This document shows positions 1 through 8,169 of a stretch of DNA of 37,454 bases, one piece after another. This DNA comes from Deltaproteobacteria bacterium (lineage in GTDB: Bacteria > Desulfobacterota > Desulfobaccia > Desulfobaccales > 0-14-0-80-60-11). Numbering within the stretch: position 1 is the stretch's first letter; each line of letters begins with the position of its first letter. The notes under the pieces were generated by a model. That model made no database searches and had not been told where the DNA came from. It saw only the letters and a list, made by a program, of their open reading frames with translations. The position numbers and the translations under genes were made by a program. The DNA lies in NCBI GenBank assembly GCA_023381945.1, contig JAMCQY010000261.1, positions 1 to 37,454 on the forward strand, written 5' to 3'.

Positions 1-39
1 GTAGGGGAATTCCTCTTCAGAAACCTGCTCAGTGGTCAT
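1..39 (-). CDS. 5' end of an unidentified protein (cut by window edge)
   Basis: Only the first 13 codons are inside the window (MTTEQVSEEEFPY). The ATG is preceded by a strong ribosome binding site, AAAGGAGG, about 6 nt upstream on the minus strand (46-53). It lies 49 nt downstream of the transglutaminase-like gene and reads the same way, so the two probably form an operon. The visible residues are acidic and give no clue to function. Confidence 0.6.
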   Translation of the reverse strand, partial: MTTEQVSEEEFPY

Positions 40-88
40 CGCTACCTCCTTTTCCTCAGAAAAAACAGGTAGATGATGACCCTGAAAA

Positions 89-1948
89 CTACCTCCCGTC
101 AATCACCTTTTTATTACGTACAGTGGCGGGCAATCCGGTCACCAGGTTCTGGAAGTTTGCGACCCGCTGTTTTAGCAGGTCAAGCGATATCATTTGATGA
201 TCCAAAGATATCGAATAATCGGCGCCGGTGGTGACATACTTGTCATTGCTGTCCCAGGTGGTCCCAAGGGGCCGCAAAAAGCTGCTGGTGCAGATTTGGG
301 TGCTCCCTAATGGAACCCCCCAGCCTTCGGCCACCACCTGGCCTTCCAGCTTTAACTGCGGCTTCATGTTCACGAACATTGCGAAGACGTTGAAGATACC
401 CCCGGCGCTATCGATCATTTGTTGATCCCACTGAGTAGAGGGGGCATAAGCTAGGCTAAGTCTATTGCCGTACAATTCGGGCAGGCTGATGTCATAGGTG
501 AAACCATACATCTGGAAACGGGCCTGATAACGCTGGGAATCCGGCAGCACCGATAGTTCGGATTGCGGGGTAGAGGTTTGAAAAGGAAAGGCGTCCCGAA
601 AATGTTTATTCACCAGTTGTGGTACGATATTTCGGCAGCCTAAAATCTCTCCCACCGTGGCATTGGGAAGGTTCTGGTTTACCCAAACCTGTAAATTATT
701 AACATAAGTCTGGAGGTTATTCTGGATATTGGCGGCATTGAGATTGGTCACATAGGATTGGGCTTCATTGATGGTGGCCCCGGAGACGGCCGCATTATAA
801 AAGGAATCGAAGTCAAAGCCCATGGCCTGCTTCAGGTCGATGCCGTCCCCGTACTGAAATTGCTTGAAGGAAGGGTCCAACTGCACCCATTTATGGCCGT
901 GCAGGCTGTCATGGACATGAAGCAAGACCCGGGTATGAGTTAAGTTGACTGCGGTGATGGAGCCGTCCGCCGCGGTTACCGTCTCCAAGGGATTGCCGTT
1001 TCTCTCCAGGATGTTCACCGCGGCCTGGGCGGTCTTGCCGCCGGTCCAGTTCATGGCCTGGTCGATGGGAATTTGCACCGTGCCGGTGACATAGCGGGCC
1101 GGATAACCCGCAGTCCGAAAGAGAGCCATGAGAAAAGAGGCCTGATCCACGTCGTTGCCGGCCTTTTCCCAATAGACCCCCTGGGAGCCTTTGATGGAAC
1201 CGTAATAAGGCTGATAATCCACGTTATTTAAGACATAGAGATACATCTGCACCGGGTCGTTGTTTAGTTGACTGGCCAGATTAGTGATTTCCGGAGTAAA
1301 TTGAATATCTTTCGTGGCCGCCAGGTCATCGGCGGTGGGCGCGCTCCTGCCGACACGGAATTCGGGTTTCCTGACCAGCGCCCGTTTTTCAATATCCGCT
1401 CTCCGGTGCGGCAGTTTTTGGGAAGCATTGGTGATTTGGGCCGCGGAAGAGGGGGCCAGGTTTTCTACCGCGGCCATCAGGGGCGCCAGATCAGCTGCCG
1501 TGACTTTGTCCTTGGCCACAAGCTGATCGAGACCGGCCGCCATATTAGAGAAGATGGCAAAGCCGTTCCGGCATTGGGCCACAAAGTTGGCAAATCTATC
1601 CATCACCTCCGATGAGGCGCCCGGCGGCAGGGAGGCCTGAAGTTCCTGCAACTTGGCCGAAACCGGGTCCTGGAGGGCCAGGAGATCGTTCAACTGATTT
1701 CTGGCGGCGGTTAAAGCCGCGGTTTGATCCTGGCCCTGTTGCACTCCTGCCTGAATGTTTCCCAAGGCATTGGCGAGGGCCTGGGTCTTTGCCGCCAGGG
1801 CCAATAGAGGATTATCCGAAGTCTCTAAGGAAGCAGAAGAATTAGAGGCAGCGGTTATGGCCAGGGCCAGGTTGGAGACGCCGAGGAGGTTCCAGGTGAA
1901 GGCAACGAGAACGATGATGCAGATGGCTTTGAGGCGACGCAGCTTCAT
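89..1948 (-). CDS. Exported transglutaminase-like protein, catalytic Cys replaced
   Basis: A 619-residue protein with an N-terminal signal peptide (basic MKLRRLK, hydrophobic core, cleavage probably near residue 30, LALA). Residues 40-180 look helical and low in complexity. The transglutaminase-like core spans about residues 225-365: the stretch ending in ALFRTAGYPARYVTG matches the helix-strand after the nucleophile. The residue aligned with the catalytic Cys is Asp266 (GNDVDQAS). A candidate His (H338) and the Asp of the WVQLDPS motif (D358) remain. From memory, similar GND-x-DQAS proteins sit beside RHS or other large surface proteins in deltaproteobacteria, so a non-enzymatic or altered role is likely. 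No Shine-Dalgarno is visible before the ATG because a MITE-like repeat starts 6 nt upstream. The start is fixed by the signal peptide. Confidence 0.8.
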   Translation of the reverse strand: MKLRRLKAICIIVLVAFTWNLLGVSNLALAITAASNSSASLETSDNPLLALAAKTQALANALGNIQAGVQQGQDQTAALTAARNQLNDLLALQDPVSAKLQELQASLPPGASSEVMDRFANFVAQCRNGFAIFSNMAAGLDQLVAKDKVTAADLAPLMAAVENLAPSSAAQITNASQKLPHRRADIEKRALVRKPEFRVGRSAPTADDLAATKDIQFTPEITNLASQLNNDPVQMYLYVLNNVDYQPYYGSIKGSQGVYWEKAGNDVDQASFLMALFRTAGYPARYVTGTVQIPIDQAMNWTGGKTAQAAVNILERNGNPLETVTAADGSITAVNLTHTRVLLHVHDSLHGHKWVQLDPSFKQFQYGDGIDLKQAMGFDFDSFYNAAVSGATINEAQSYVTNLNAANIQNNLQTYVNNLQVWVNQNLPNATVGEILGCRNIVPQLVNKHFRDAFPFQTSTPQSELSVLPDSQRYQARFQMYGFTYDISLPELYGNRLSLAYAPSTQWDQQMIDSAGGIFNVFAMFVNMKPQLKLEGQVVAEGWGVPLGSTQICTSSFLRPLGTTWDSNDKYVTTGADYSISLDHQMISLDLLKQRVANFQNLVTGLPATVRNKKVIDGR

Positions 1949-1953
1949 GTCTT

Positions 1954-2088
1954 ATACCAAGTTGCGCTCATAGAAGTAAGAAAGTTTCTTCCCGTAGGGG
2001 CGCACCCGCGTGTGCGCCCTCATCCTAGGGCGGACATATGGGTCCGCCCCTACAAAAGAATGTTACCTGTATGAGCGCAACTTGGTAT
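1954..2088. repeat. MITE-like element with 19-bp terminal inverted repeats
   Basis: Perfect 19-bp inverted repeats bound this 135-bp stretch: ATACCAAGTTGCGCTCATA at 1954-1972 and its complement at 2070-2088, with imperfect pairing continuing inward. The centre (1994-2053) begins GTAGGGGCG and ends CGCCCCTAC. It holds two hairpins with 8-bp stems (GGGCGCAC/GTGCGCCC and GGGCGGAC/GTCCGCCC). There is no room for a transposase, so it would need one in trans. No target-site duplication was found. It sits directly upstream of the transglutaminase-like start codon. Confidence 0.8.
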
Positions 2089-2394
2089 TAGCTCTCCTTC
2101 TCTGGACATGTTCAGATCAGATAGATGGGTGGAATAGAGCGCTGTATCTCTCAGAATGGATTTAGGAGAATGGAATTTTGGGGATACTCCTCCTTTTTGT
2201 GAGATTTGCCGTTAGGAGAATTCATAATTTAAGGGATGGGAATCGGGGAAACCCTGATAATTTGCTGCGAAAACCCTTATTTTTTAAAGGTGCAGAGTGC
2301 GGACGAAGCTGGCTTGAAGGGTCAAAAAGAATAGATTCTTCGGTCGCCTGCGGCTCTCTCAGAATGACAGAACAGTGGGACACTGCAAGAGGAT
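2089..2394. other. Non-coding spacer with a degenerate dispersed repeat
   Basis: I see no credible gene between the MITE-like element and the heptamer array beside uvrB. The stretch 2333-2370 (AGATTCTTCGG ... CTCAGAATGACAG) resembles a short palindromic sequence scattered through many proteobacterial genomes. An earlier shorter echo, CTCTCAGAATGG, lies near 2148-2160. A 75-codon open frame at 2178-2405 on the plus strand runs through this repeat, lacks a ribosome binding site and is not believed. Confidence 0.4.
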
Positions 2395-2429
2395 CTAAAA
2401 ACTAAAAACTCGGAACTCGAAACTCAGGG
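2395..2429. repeat. Heptamer array A (5 units, CTCGAAA-like)
   Basis: Five 7-nt units in exact phase: CTAAAAA, CTAAAAA, CTCGGAA, CTCGAAA, CTCAGGG. The same heptamer family recurs upstream of hflX (22327) and asnS (34033). The array runs straight into the hairpin at the 3' end of uvrB. Confidence 0.75.
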
Positions 2430-2447
2430 CGACCCAGCGGGTCGCCC
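2427..2447. repeat. Perfect 9-bp hairpin abutting the uvrB stop codon
   Basis: GGGCGACCC, loop AGC, GGGTCGCCC. Read on the minus strand it is preceded by CGTAGG (uvrB stop TAG plus GG), so it resembles one unit of the GTAGGGGC hairpin family seen at 1994-2053 and 17002-17030. It may stabilise the uvrB transcript end, but no T run follows, so it is not a classic terminator. Confidence 0.6.
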
Positions 2448-4442
2448 CTACGCGTATTTGATCTGGCCCGTCTCCAGGGAGCGGATCTGGTCCCGCAGGG
2501 CCGCGGCCCGTTCGAATTCCAGCTTCTTGGCGGCGTTCTGCATCTCTTTTTTGAGCTTACGGATTTGGGCGGGGATATCTTCCACTAAGTAGGAGGCTTG
2601 TTCCTCCGCGGCCAGGGGCACGGTGACATAATCCTGTTCATACACCGAGGCCAGGACGTCTTTGATGCGGCTCTGGATGGTTTCGGGGGTGATGCCGTGC
2701 TCGTGATTGTAGTTTTCCTGGACAGTCCGGCGCCGGTTGGTCTCTTCGATGGCGGCGGCCATGGACGGGGTCACCCGGTCGGCGTAGAACAGCACCTCGC
2801 CGCGGACGTTGCGGGCCGCCCGGCCGCAGGTCTGGATCAGGGAGCGGCCGGAGCGCAGGAAGCCTTCCTTGTCGGCGTCCAGAATGGCCACCAGCGAGAC
2901 TTCCGGCAAATCCAGACCTTCCCGCAGCAGGTTGATGCCCACCAGGATGTCAAAGACGCCGAGGCGCAGGTCGCGGATGACCTCCATGCGCTCCAGGGTG
3001 GTGATGTCGGAGTGGAGGTAGCGCACCTTGAGGCCCAGATCCTGGTAGTATTCGGTGAGGTCTTCGGCCATGCGCTTGGTGAGGGTGGTGACCAGGACCC
3101 GTTCGCCCCGCTGCACCCGGACCCGAATCTCCCCCAGGAGGTCGTCCACCTGGTTGGTGGCGGGTTTCACGGTGATTTTGGGGTCCATTAGGCCGGTGGG
3201 GCGGACAATCTGTTCCACCACCCGGCTGGCGGCTTTTTCCATCTCGTAAGGGCCGGGGGTGGCGGAGACGTAGAGCACCTGGTGCACCCGGGCCTCGAAT
3301 TCCTCAAAACTCAGGGGCCGGTTGTCCAGGGCCGAGGGCAGACGGAAGCCGTATTCCACCAGGGTACGTTTGCGGGATTGGTCCCCCCGGTACATCCCCT
3401 GGACCTGGGGCACGGTGATGTGGGATTCGTCAATGACCACCAGGGACTCCCGGGGCAGGTAATCGAGCAGGGTAGGGGGCGGCTCGCCCGGGCCCCGGCC
3501 GGTGAGGTGCCGGGAATAGTTCTCAATACCGTGGCAGAAGCCCAACTCCTTCATCATCTCCAGGTCGAAGCGGGTGCGCTCGTCCAAACGCTGGGCCTCC
3601 AGCAGTTTGTCATGCTCCCGGAACCAGCGCACCCGTTCGTCCAACTCGGCCTCGATGGCGGCCAGGGCCCGGCGCCGGGTCAGGTCGGTGGTGACGTAGT
3701 GGGAGGCGGGGTAGACCGTGATCTTTTTGAGCTGCCGCAAGGTCTTACCGCGCAACGGGTCGATCTCCCGGATGGATTCCACCGTGTCGCCCCAAAACTC
3801 AAGGCGGATGGCCCGGTCCTCTTCGTAAGCCGGGAAAATCTCCACCCGGTCGCCCCGCACCCGAAAGGTGCCCCGGTGAAAATCGAGGTCGTTTCGCTCG
3901 TATAAGATTTCCACCAGCTTGGCCAGGACCTCCCGGCGATTGATCTCGTCACCCTCCTGCAGATAAAGCAGCATTCCCTGGTAAGCCTCAGGCGACCCCA
4001 GGCCGTAAATGCAGGAGACCGAGGCCACGATGATCACGTCGTTGCGGTCGAAGAGCGAGCGGGTGGCGGAATGGCGCATCCGGTCAATGGCTTCATTGAT
4101 GGAGGAGTCTTTTTCGATGTAGAGGTCCGCTTGGGGAACATAGGCTTCGGGCTGGTAGTAATCGTAATAACTGACAAAATATTCGACCGCGTTGTCCGGG
4201 AAAAACTCCTGGAATTCCCCGTAAAGCTGGGCCGCCAGGGTCTTGTTGGGTGCTAAAATCAGGGTGGGGAGATTCACCTGGGCGATGACGTTGGCCACCG
4301 TGAAGGTCTTGCCGGAACCGGTGACCCCCAACAACACCTGGTGTTCCTGGCCGCGCCGCACCCCCCGGACCAACTGCTTGATGGCCTCGGGTTGATCCCC
4401 TTTGGGCTGGAAGGAGGTGACTAAATGAAAGCGGTCGGACAT
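2448..4442 (-). CDS. uvrB: UvrABC system protein B (excision nuclease subunit)
   Basis: A full-length UvrB of 664 residues. It is the DNA-damage-verifying helicase-like subunit of nucleotide excision repair, loaded by UvrA and partnered with UvrC. Visible landmarks are Walker [10 protein letters not shown] (about 39-47), the beta-hairpin that clamps DNA ([11 protein letters not shown], about 92-102), the DESH Walker B motif, the [10 protein letters not shown] motif, helicase motifs V and VI in the C-terminal RecA-like lobe, and a terminal UVR domain ([14 protein letters not shown]) for UvrC binding. The start [21 protein letters not shown] fits the family. Its upstream spacer is AT-rich with a possible TATAAG -10 but no clear Shine-Dalgarno. 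Its stop codon lies inside a dispersed hairpin repeat. mfd, which feeds the same repair pathway, is at 29.5 kb. Confidence 0.98.
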   Translation of the reverse strand: MSDRFHLVTSFQPKGDQPEAIKQLVRGVRRGQEHQVLLGVTGSGKTFTVANVIAQVNLPTLILAPNKTLAAQLYGEFQEFFPDNAVEYFVSYYDYYQPEAYVPQADLYIEKDSSINEAIDRMRHSATRSLFDRNDVIIVASVSCIYGLGSPEAYQGMLLYLQEGDEINRREVLAKLVEILYERNDLDFHRGTFRVRGDRVEIFPAYEEDRAIRLEFWGDTVESIREIDPLRGKTLRQLKKITVYPASHYVTTDLTRRRALAAIEAELDERVRWFREHDKLLEAQRLDERTRFDLEMMKELGFCHGIENYSRHLTGRGPGEPPPTLLDYLPRESLVVIDESHITVPQVQGMYRGDQSRKRTLVEYGFRLPSALDNRPLSFEEFEARVHQVLYVSATPGPYEMEKAASRVVEQIVRPTGLMDPKITVKPATNQVDDLLGEIRVRVQRGERVLVTTLTKRMAEDLTEYYQDLGLKVRYLHSDITTLERMEVIRDLRLGVFDILVGINLLREGLDLPEVSLVAILDADKEGFLRSGRSLIQTCGRAARNVRGEVLFYADRVTPSMAAAIEETNRRRTVQENYNHEHGITPETIQSRIKDVLASVYEQDYVTVPLAAEEQASYLVEDIPAQIRKLKKEMQNAAKKLEFERAAALRDQIRSLETGQIKYA

Positions 4443-4509
4443 ATTTGCTTAATCGGCATAAATATGCTTATAAGATAACATTTTATGGGGGAAAGGGTGA
4501 AAAGTCGAT

Positions 4510-4734
4510 CTAGATAATCCCGAGTAGTTCTTCGAGCGTCAAGCCTGCTTCACGCATAATATTTTTTAAAGTTCCTTTGGCGATCTCTTTATGGTCAGGA
4601 ATGGTCAGGCGGCGGTGGGGAGGGTCTTGATGACGCAAAATAATATGGCTGCCCCGATGGTGGTCGTACAAATAACCAAACTTGGCCAAGGCCTTTACCA
4701 AGTCACGGCCGGAAATCGCAGGAAGTCTGGTCAT
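4510..4734 (-). CDS. hicA: HicA-family mRNA interferase toxin
   Basis: A 74-residue protein with the HicA (YcfA-like) fold: an N-terminal ISGRDLVKALAKFGY helix followed by a strand carrying the catalytic-type histidine in RGSHIILR (H30), then PDHKEIAKGTLKNIMREAGL. HicA proteins are double-stranded-RNA-binding-domain-like ribonucleases that cut translated mRNA. The start codon overlaps the stop of the upstream antitoxin by 4 nt, giving the order B then A, the reverse of the E. coli locus but common elsewhere. The catalytic His is intact, so the toxin is probably functional. Confidence 0.9.
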   Translation of the reverse strand: MTRLPAISGRDLVKALAKFGYLYDHHRGSHIILRHQDPPHRRLTIPDHKEIAKGTLKNIMREAGLTLEELLGII

Positions 4735-4943
4735 ACCGCGACTTCAATAATCTCTTCGCTTATGGATGGTGGAATCGGTTCTCCATGCTTTGCCAGGCTC
4801 TCCAGGTATCCTTCAATTGCTTCTTTAATGTTGATTTGGGCCTCAGTCCTGGTTTTTCCTTGAGAGATGCAGCCGGGTAAAGAGGGACATTGAGCCACAA
4901 AAACACCGTCTTCGTCTTGTTCGATTATTACACGAAATTTCAT
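4731..4943 (-). CDS. hicB: HicB-family antitoxin (short form)
   Basis: A 70-residue HicB-like protein, MKFRVIIEQDEDGVFVAQCPSLPGC..., the degenerate RNase H-like fold that caps HicA. I start it at the ATG at 4943 because AAAGGA lies about 8 nt upstream; a GTG at 4970 in frame would add nine residues but has no ribosome binding site. Many HicB proteins carry a C-terminal HTH or ribbon-helix-helix DNA-binding domain. Here the protein ends after IPPSISEEIIEVAV, so no DNA-binding domain is visible and autorepression by HicB itself is uncertain. Confidence 0.88.
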   Translation of the reverse strand: MKFRVIIEQDEDGVFVAQCPSLPGCISQGKTRTEAQINIKEAIEGYLESLAKHGEPIPPSISEEIIEVAV

Positions 4944-4979
4944 GATACGTTCCTTTGATTCAATATTCACCTGTAAGGC

Positions 4980-5150
4980 TTAAATTGGAAGTCCTCCAAT
5001 AAGTTCCATTTCGGCGTGTTCTAAATGTTATTTTGCTTTGCCAGAAAATAAATATAAGCCATTACCGCCAAAAGATTCATCAGAGATAATCCTATCAATA
5101 GGATAAGGACCATACCAATATACAAGGGTTGAAGGAATGCTTACAGGCAT
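4980..5150 (-). pseudogene. Small broken ORF downstream of cysS
   Basis: A 40-codon ORF starts at ATG 5150, with AAAGGAG about 12 nt upstream. It reads MPVSIPSTLVYWYGPYPIDR then IISDESFGGNGLYLFSGKAK and stops with TAA at 5028-5030. The same frame continues after that stop for 15 more sensible codons (HLEHAEMELIGGLPI) to a second TAA at 4980-4982. The composition is protein-like (aromatic and Gly-rich, then amphipathic), and the spot looks like an internal deletion in a once longer gene. The GLYLF segment and the LEHAE segment recall GIY-YIG-type small proteins, but this is a guess. It lies just behind cysS and ahead of hicBA on the same strand. Confidence 0.5.
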
Positions 5151-5173
5151 CGTAATTGGAACTCCTTTTCGCC

Positions 5174-6646
5174 CTAGCTTTTAACGCGCCAAGTCGTACC
5201 TTGCGGCGTGTCTTCCAGCAGAATATCCAACTCGGCCAGTTGTTTCCGGATGGCGTCGGCCCTGGCCCAATTTTTTTGTAAGCGGGCCTGGACCCGTTCC
5301 GCGACGAGGCGTTCGATCTCTTCCGGAGTAATTTTTAGGTCAGCGGCCTTTTGGCGCAGGGTCTTGACCATCACCGAAGGATCGGCCTGGAGCAGGTTCA
5401 GCACCCGGCCGAGCTTTAACAGGGAATGATAAGTCTCCCAGAGGATGGTGAGATAGCCGGGATCGTGGGAAGGCTGCTCCAGCAGACGATTGAGCAGGCG
5501 CACCGCGTCAAAAAGATATCCCAGGGCCTGGGCCGTGTTGAGATCGTCATCCATGGCGGCCTCAAAGCGGGCCTCCAGAGAGCCCAGACGGGCGCATTCT
5601 TCCAGACTCAGGTTGACGACGCAGTCGATGGAAGGTTGGGGCGTAAAATTCGGATAAGGCCCTAGGATCTCCTGGACCCGGGCCAGGGCGCTGTACAGCC
5701 GCAGCAGAGCGGCCTCGGCTTCGCTCAGTGCGGCATCGGAAAAATCGAGGGGGCTGCGGTAGTGGCTGTTGATCAGGAAGAAGCGCACCACTTCGGCAGG
5801 AAAGCGGGCCAGAACCTCTTTGACGGTGAAGAAATTGCCCAGGGACTTGGACATCTTCTCCTGATTGATGGTTAGCAGGCCGTGGTGCAGCCAGAAGCGG
5901 GCAAAGGTCTGACCGGTGGCTGCCTCGGATTGGGCCAGTTCGTTTTCGTGGTGGGGGAAGACCAGATCCTGTCCGCCGCCGTGCAGGTCCAAGGTCTCTC
6001 CCAGGTAGTGCATACTCATGGCGGAGCATTCAATGTGCCAGCCGGGCCGTCCGGGGCCCCAGGGGCTTGGCCAGGAGGGCTCGCCGGGTTTGCTGCCCTT
6101 CCACAAGACGAAATCCAGGGGATCTTCCTTATGGGGGTCCACCTCGATGCGGGCTCCCACCAGCATGTCGTCCAGACTCTGGCCGGAGAGCTTGCCGTAG
6201 CCGCGGAACCGCCGCACCCGGAAATAGACATCCTCGCCGCCCTGATAGGCAAAGCCTTTTTCAATCAAACGTTTGATCAGTTCGATGATCTGGGGGATGT
6301 GCTCCGTGGCCTTGGGTTCTATCTGGGCCGGCGGCACCCCCAGGGCGGCCATGTCCTCGCGGAAAGAGGCGATGTAGCGGCTGGCCACCTCCTGCCAGGA
6401 GACCCCGGTTTCCTGGGCCCGGCGGATAATCTTATCGTCGACATCGGTAAAATTTCTAACCCAAGTAACCGTAAGATTGCGGTGGCGCAAATGGCGCACC
6501 AGGACCTCGAAGACCACACAGGAGCGGGCGTGGCCCAGGTGGACGTCGTCATAAACCGTCACGCCGCAGGCATAAAGACCCACTTTTCCAGGGCTCAGGG
6601 GCTTGAACGTTTCCTTGCGTCTGCTTAAGGTATTATAAATCTGCAT
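5174..6646 (-). CDS. cysS: Cysteine--tRNA ligase
   Basis: A class I aminoacyl-tRNA synthetase that charges tRNA-Cys. The Rossmann core carries the HIGH-type motif HLGHARS (near residue 32), the zinc-site segment ending WHIECSAM, the HHENELAQSEA stretch and the KMSKS loop (EKMSKSLGN). The C-terminal helical DALR-type and anticodon-binding region follows. I choose ATG 6646, giving 490 residues beginning MQIYNTLSRRKETF, because that is where CysS proteins normally begin. A TTG at 6664 would add six residues. Neither start has a recognisable Shine-Dalgarno. The gene reads away from the PC4-like gene. Confidence 0.96.
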   Translation of the reverse strand: MQIYNTLSRRKETFKPLSPGKVGLYACGVTVYDDVHLGHARSCVVFEVLVRHLRHRNLTVTWVRNFTDVDDKIIRRAQETGVSWQEVASRYIASFREDMAALGVPPAQIEPKATEHIPQIIELIKRLIEKGFAYQGGEDVYFRVRRFRGYGKLSGQSLDDMLVGARIEVDPHKEDPLDFVLWKGSKPGEPSWPSPWGPGRPGWHIECSAMSMHYLGETLDLHGGGQDLVFPHHENELAQSEAATGQTFARFWLHHGLLTINQEKMSKSLGNFFTVKEVLARFPAEVVRFFLINSHYRSPLDFSDAALSEAEAALLRLYSALARVQEILGPYPNFTPQPSIDCVVNLSLEECARLGSLEARFEAAMDDDLNTAQALGYLFDAVRLLNRLLEQPSHDPGYLTILWETYHSLLKLGRVLNLLQADPSVMVKTLRQKAADLKITPEEIERLVAERVQARLQKNWARADAIRKQLAELDILLEDTPQGTTWRVKS

Positions 6647-6729
6647 TGAAAAAGGGGTTGACAAGGTCGATTAGATAAGCGAAGTCAATCCCCATCAGGC
6701 TTCCTTGCGAGGAGGCCACAGGGGGGAAA

Positions 6730-6990
6730 ATGTCCGAAACCATCAGTCAGATTACCAAAAATGCCCGTGAGACCTTATTTCTGTCGCTGTCCGAATTTAA
6801 GGGCCGCCGCCTTATCGATATCCGGGTGCATGTGCCGGGGGAACAAGAGGGAGAATGGGTCCCTACCCGCAAGGGGGTTTCCCTGGCGGTGTCTCTTTAC
6901 CCGGCCTTCAAGCAAGGACTGGCCGAACTGGAAAAGGCCCTGATCCAAAAGGGCTTGCTTGACCCAGAGGATTTGGAGGCGGCAGAATAA
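6730..6990 (+). CDS. PC4/p15-like transcriptional coactivator-domain protein
   Basis: An 86-residue protein preceded by AGGGGGGAAA directly upstream of the ATG. Residues 17-70 match the PC4 (transcriptional coactivator p15) fold: FLSLSEFKGRRLIDIRVHV, then a strand pair around EGEWVPTRKGVSLAV and a C-terminal helix. PC4-like proteins, including bacterial YdbC, bind single-stranded DNA, so a nucleic-acid chaperone or transcription-related role is likely. It is transcribed divergently from cysS and convergently with the diguanylate cyclase gene. Confidence 0.85.
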   Translation: MSETISQITKNARETLFLSLSEFKGRRLIDIRVHVPGEQEGEWVPTRKGVSLAVSLYPAFKQGLAELEKALIQKGLLDPEDLEAAE

Positions 6991-7090
6991 CGCGCCAATG
7001 GTCGCAATATACTACTTTAAGAGGCCTGACGCAATGAAAAGACTTGGCGGGGAATGCATTTGGCAGCCAGTCAATGCCAAGGACACCTTG

Positions 7091-7143
7091 CATTTCTCGC
7101 TCCGAGCTCCTGCTGGGGAGCGCAATTTTATCCAGGCTCCCGC
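7091..7143. repeat. Degenerate intergenic palindromic repeat
   Basis: The stretch CATTTCTCGCTCCGAGCTCC, TGCTGGGGAGCG and CAATTTTATCCAGGCTCCCG looks like a decayed copy of the widely scattered proteobacterial sequence of the type GTTCCCAAGCTCCTGCTTGGGAACG. The pairing arms are GCTCC-GAGC around a CTCCTG centre, now imperfect. This is recognition from memory, not a search. Confidence 0.35.
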
Positions 7144-7169
7144 ATGAACAACACAACGTGATAATTAAG

Positions 7170-7187
7170 CCTGCAAGGCAGGATTTT
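7170..7187. terminator. Weak hairpin between convergent genes
   Basis: CCTGC, loop AAG, GCAGG (7170-7182) followed by ATTTT. It lies between the PC4-like gene (plus) and the diguanylate cyclase gene (minus). The stem is only 5 bp, so support is thin. Confidence 0.25.
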
Positions 7188-7245
7188 ACCTGAAAAATCG
7201 GTTCCTAAGCAGAAACTTGGAACAGGATTATGTTAGGAGAGCCCT

Positions 7246-8133
7246 TCAACCGGCCCGCATTAAGACTGAGGAAGTCTGGCGGAACCTGCTCTTTTTGCGC
7301 TGACGCTTATCCCGGTAGAGACGGTCGTCGGCTTCGGCGGTCAAATCCTGGGGGGTCGCCGGCTGCCGGGGGTGAAACTCGGCATACCCCAGGGAGACTC
7401 CCACCGGCAGGTCTGGAAAGATGACGGCCAATTCCTGCTCCACTTCCTGGCGCAGGAGTTTAAGGCGGCGCATCGAGCGGCAGAACAGGCAGGCAAATTC
7501 GTCGCCCCCCAAACGGGCCAGAATTTCCCCCTCCTGGAGTTTGGTGCACCAAATCCGGGTCAGGTCCCGCAGGAAGGCGTCTCCGGTCAAATGTCCCCAA
7601 CCGTCGTTAATCTCCTTAAAGAGGTCAATATCAGCCATGGCTACCGTGAACCGGGTTTTCCCCCGGCAAGCCTGATCCAGGACATTTTCCCAGTACCGCC
7701 GGTTATAGGCGCCGGTAAGCCCATCCCGCTGCGCCTGCTGAAACAGGTCCCGATGCGCCAGGCTCAGGCGCAGCCCGGCTTTAACCTTGGCGCTGACTTC
7801 TTGGGGGTCGATGGGCTTGGTGATGAAATCATCCGCCCCATGGGAGATGCCCTGGCCGATATGACCCTTGTCCAGGGCCGTGAGAAAAATGAAAAAGGTG
7901 TCCCTGAGGCAAGGGTCTTCCTTAACGGCCTGGCAGACCCGGGGGCCGTCCAGGCCGGGCATCATCCAGTCACAGATGATCAAATCCGGTTTAGCCGCAT
8001 GGGCTAAGGTCAGGGCTTGTTTGCCATTATCGGCGGCGACGACCTGATAGCCATCCTTCTCCAAAAATTTTTTAAGGATTTTTAAGCAAGCAAGATCGTC
8101 ATCAACAATCAATACCCGGGATTGGTCCGGCAT
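7246..8133 (-). CDS. Response regulator with GGDEF diguanylate cyclase output
   Basis: A 295-residue protein. The REC domain covers about residues 5-125 (VLIVDDD acidic pocket, phosphoacceptor Asp in LIICDWMMPG, Thr in FLTALD, Lys in ITKPID). A GGDEF domain follows from about residue 140: DGLTGAYNRRYW, DIDLFKEIND and the active-site signature RLGGDEFA are intact, so it should make cyclic di-GMP. The allosteric RxxD inhibitory site normally just before the signature is not present (QEGE). I start at ATG 8133 because GGAGG lies 5 nt upstream; a GTG at 8169 that touches the kinase stop codon lacks a site. It follows the hybrid kinase in one operon, its likely phosphate source. The geometry is PleD-like but with a single REC domain. 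Confidence 0.93.
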   Translation of the reverse strand: MPDQSRVLIVDDDLACLKILKKFLEKDGYQVVAADNGKQALTLAHAAKPDLIICDWMMPGLDGPRVCQAVKEDPCLRDTFFIFLTALDKGHIGQGISHGADDFITKPIDPQEVSAKVKAGLRLSLAHRDLFQQAQRDGLTGAYNRRYWENVLDQACRGKTRFTVAMADIDLFKEINDGWGHLTGDAFLRDLTRIWCTKLQEGEILARLGGDEFACLFCRSMRRLKLLRQEVEQELAVIFPDLPVGVSLGYAEFHPRQPATPQDLTAEADDRLYRDKRQRKKSRFRQTSSVLMRAG

Positions 8134-8169
8134 GTTGCCTCCAGAATGGCCGGAATCACCGGCCATCAC

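Noticed and set aside
1994..2053. Possible CRISPR repeat
   Set aside because: Two hairpins with no regular spacers or third copy; fits a palindromic dispersed repeat.
2178..2405. 75-codon open frame on the plus strand
   Set aside because: It runs through dispersed repeats and into a heptamer array, with no ribosome binding site.
3282..3905. Long plus-strand open frame inside uvrB, and similar long antisense frames in cysS, mfd and ahbC
   Set aside because: GC-rich codon bias produces long antisense frames; the opposite strand carries unmistakable family motifs.
6959..7147. 62-codon open frame after the PC4-like gene
   Set aside because: It starts inside that gene and runs over a decayed palindromic repeat; no Shine-Dalgarno.
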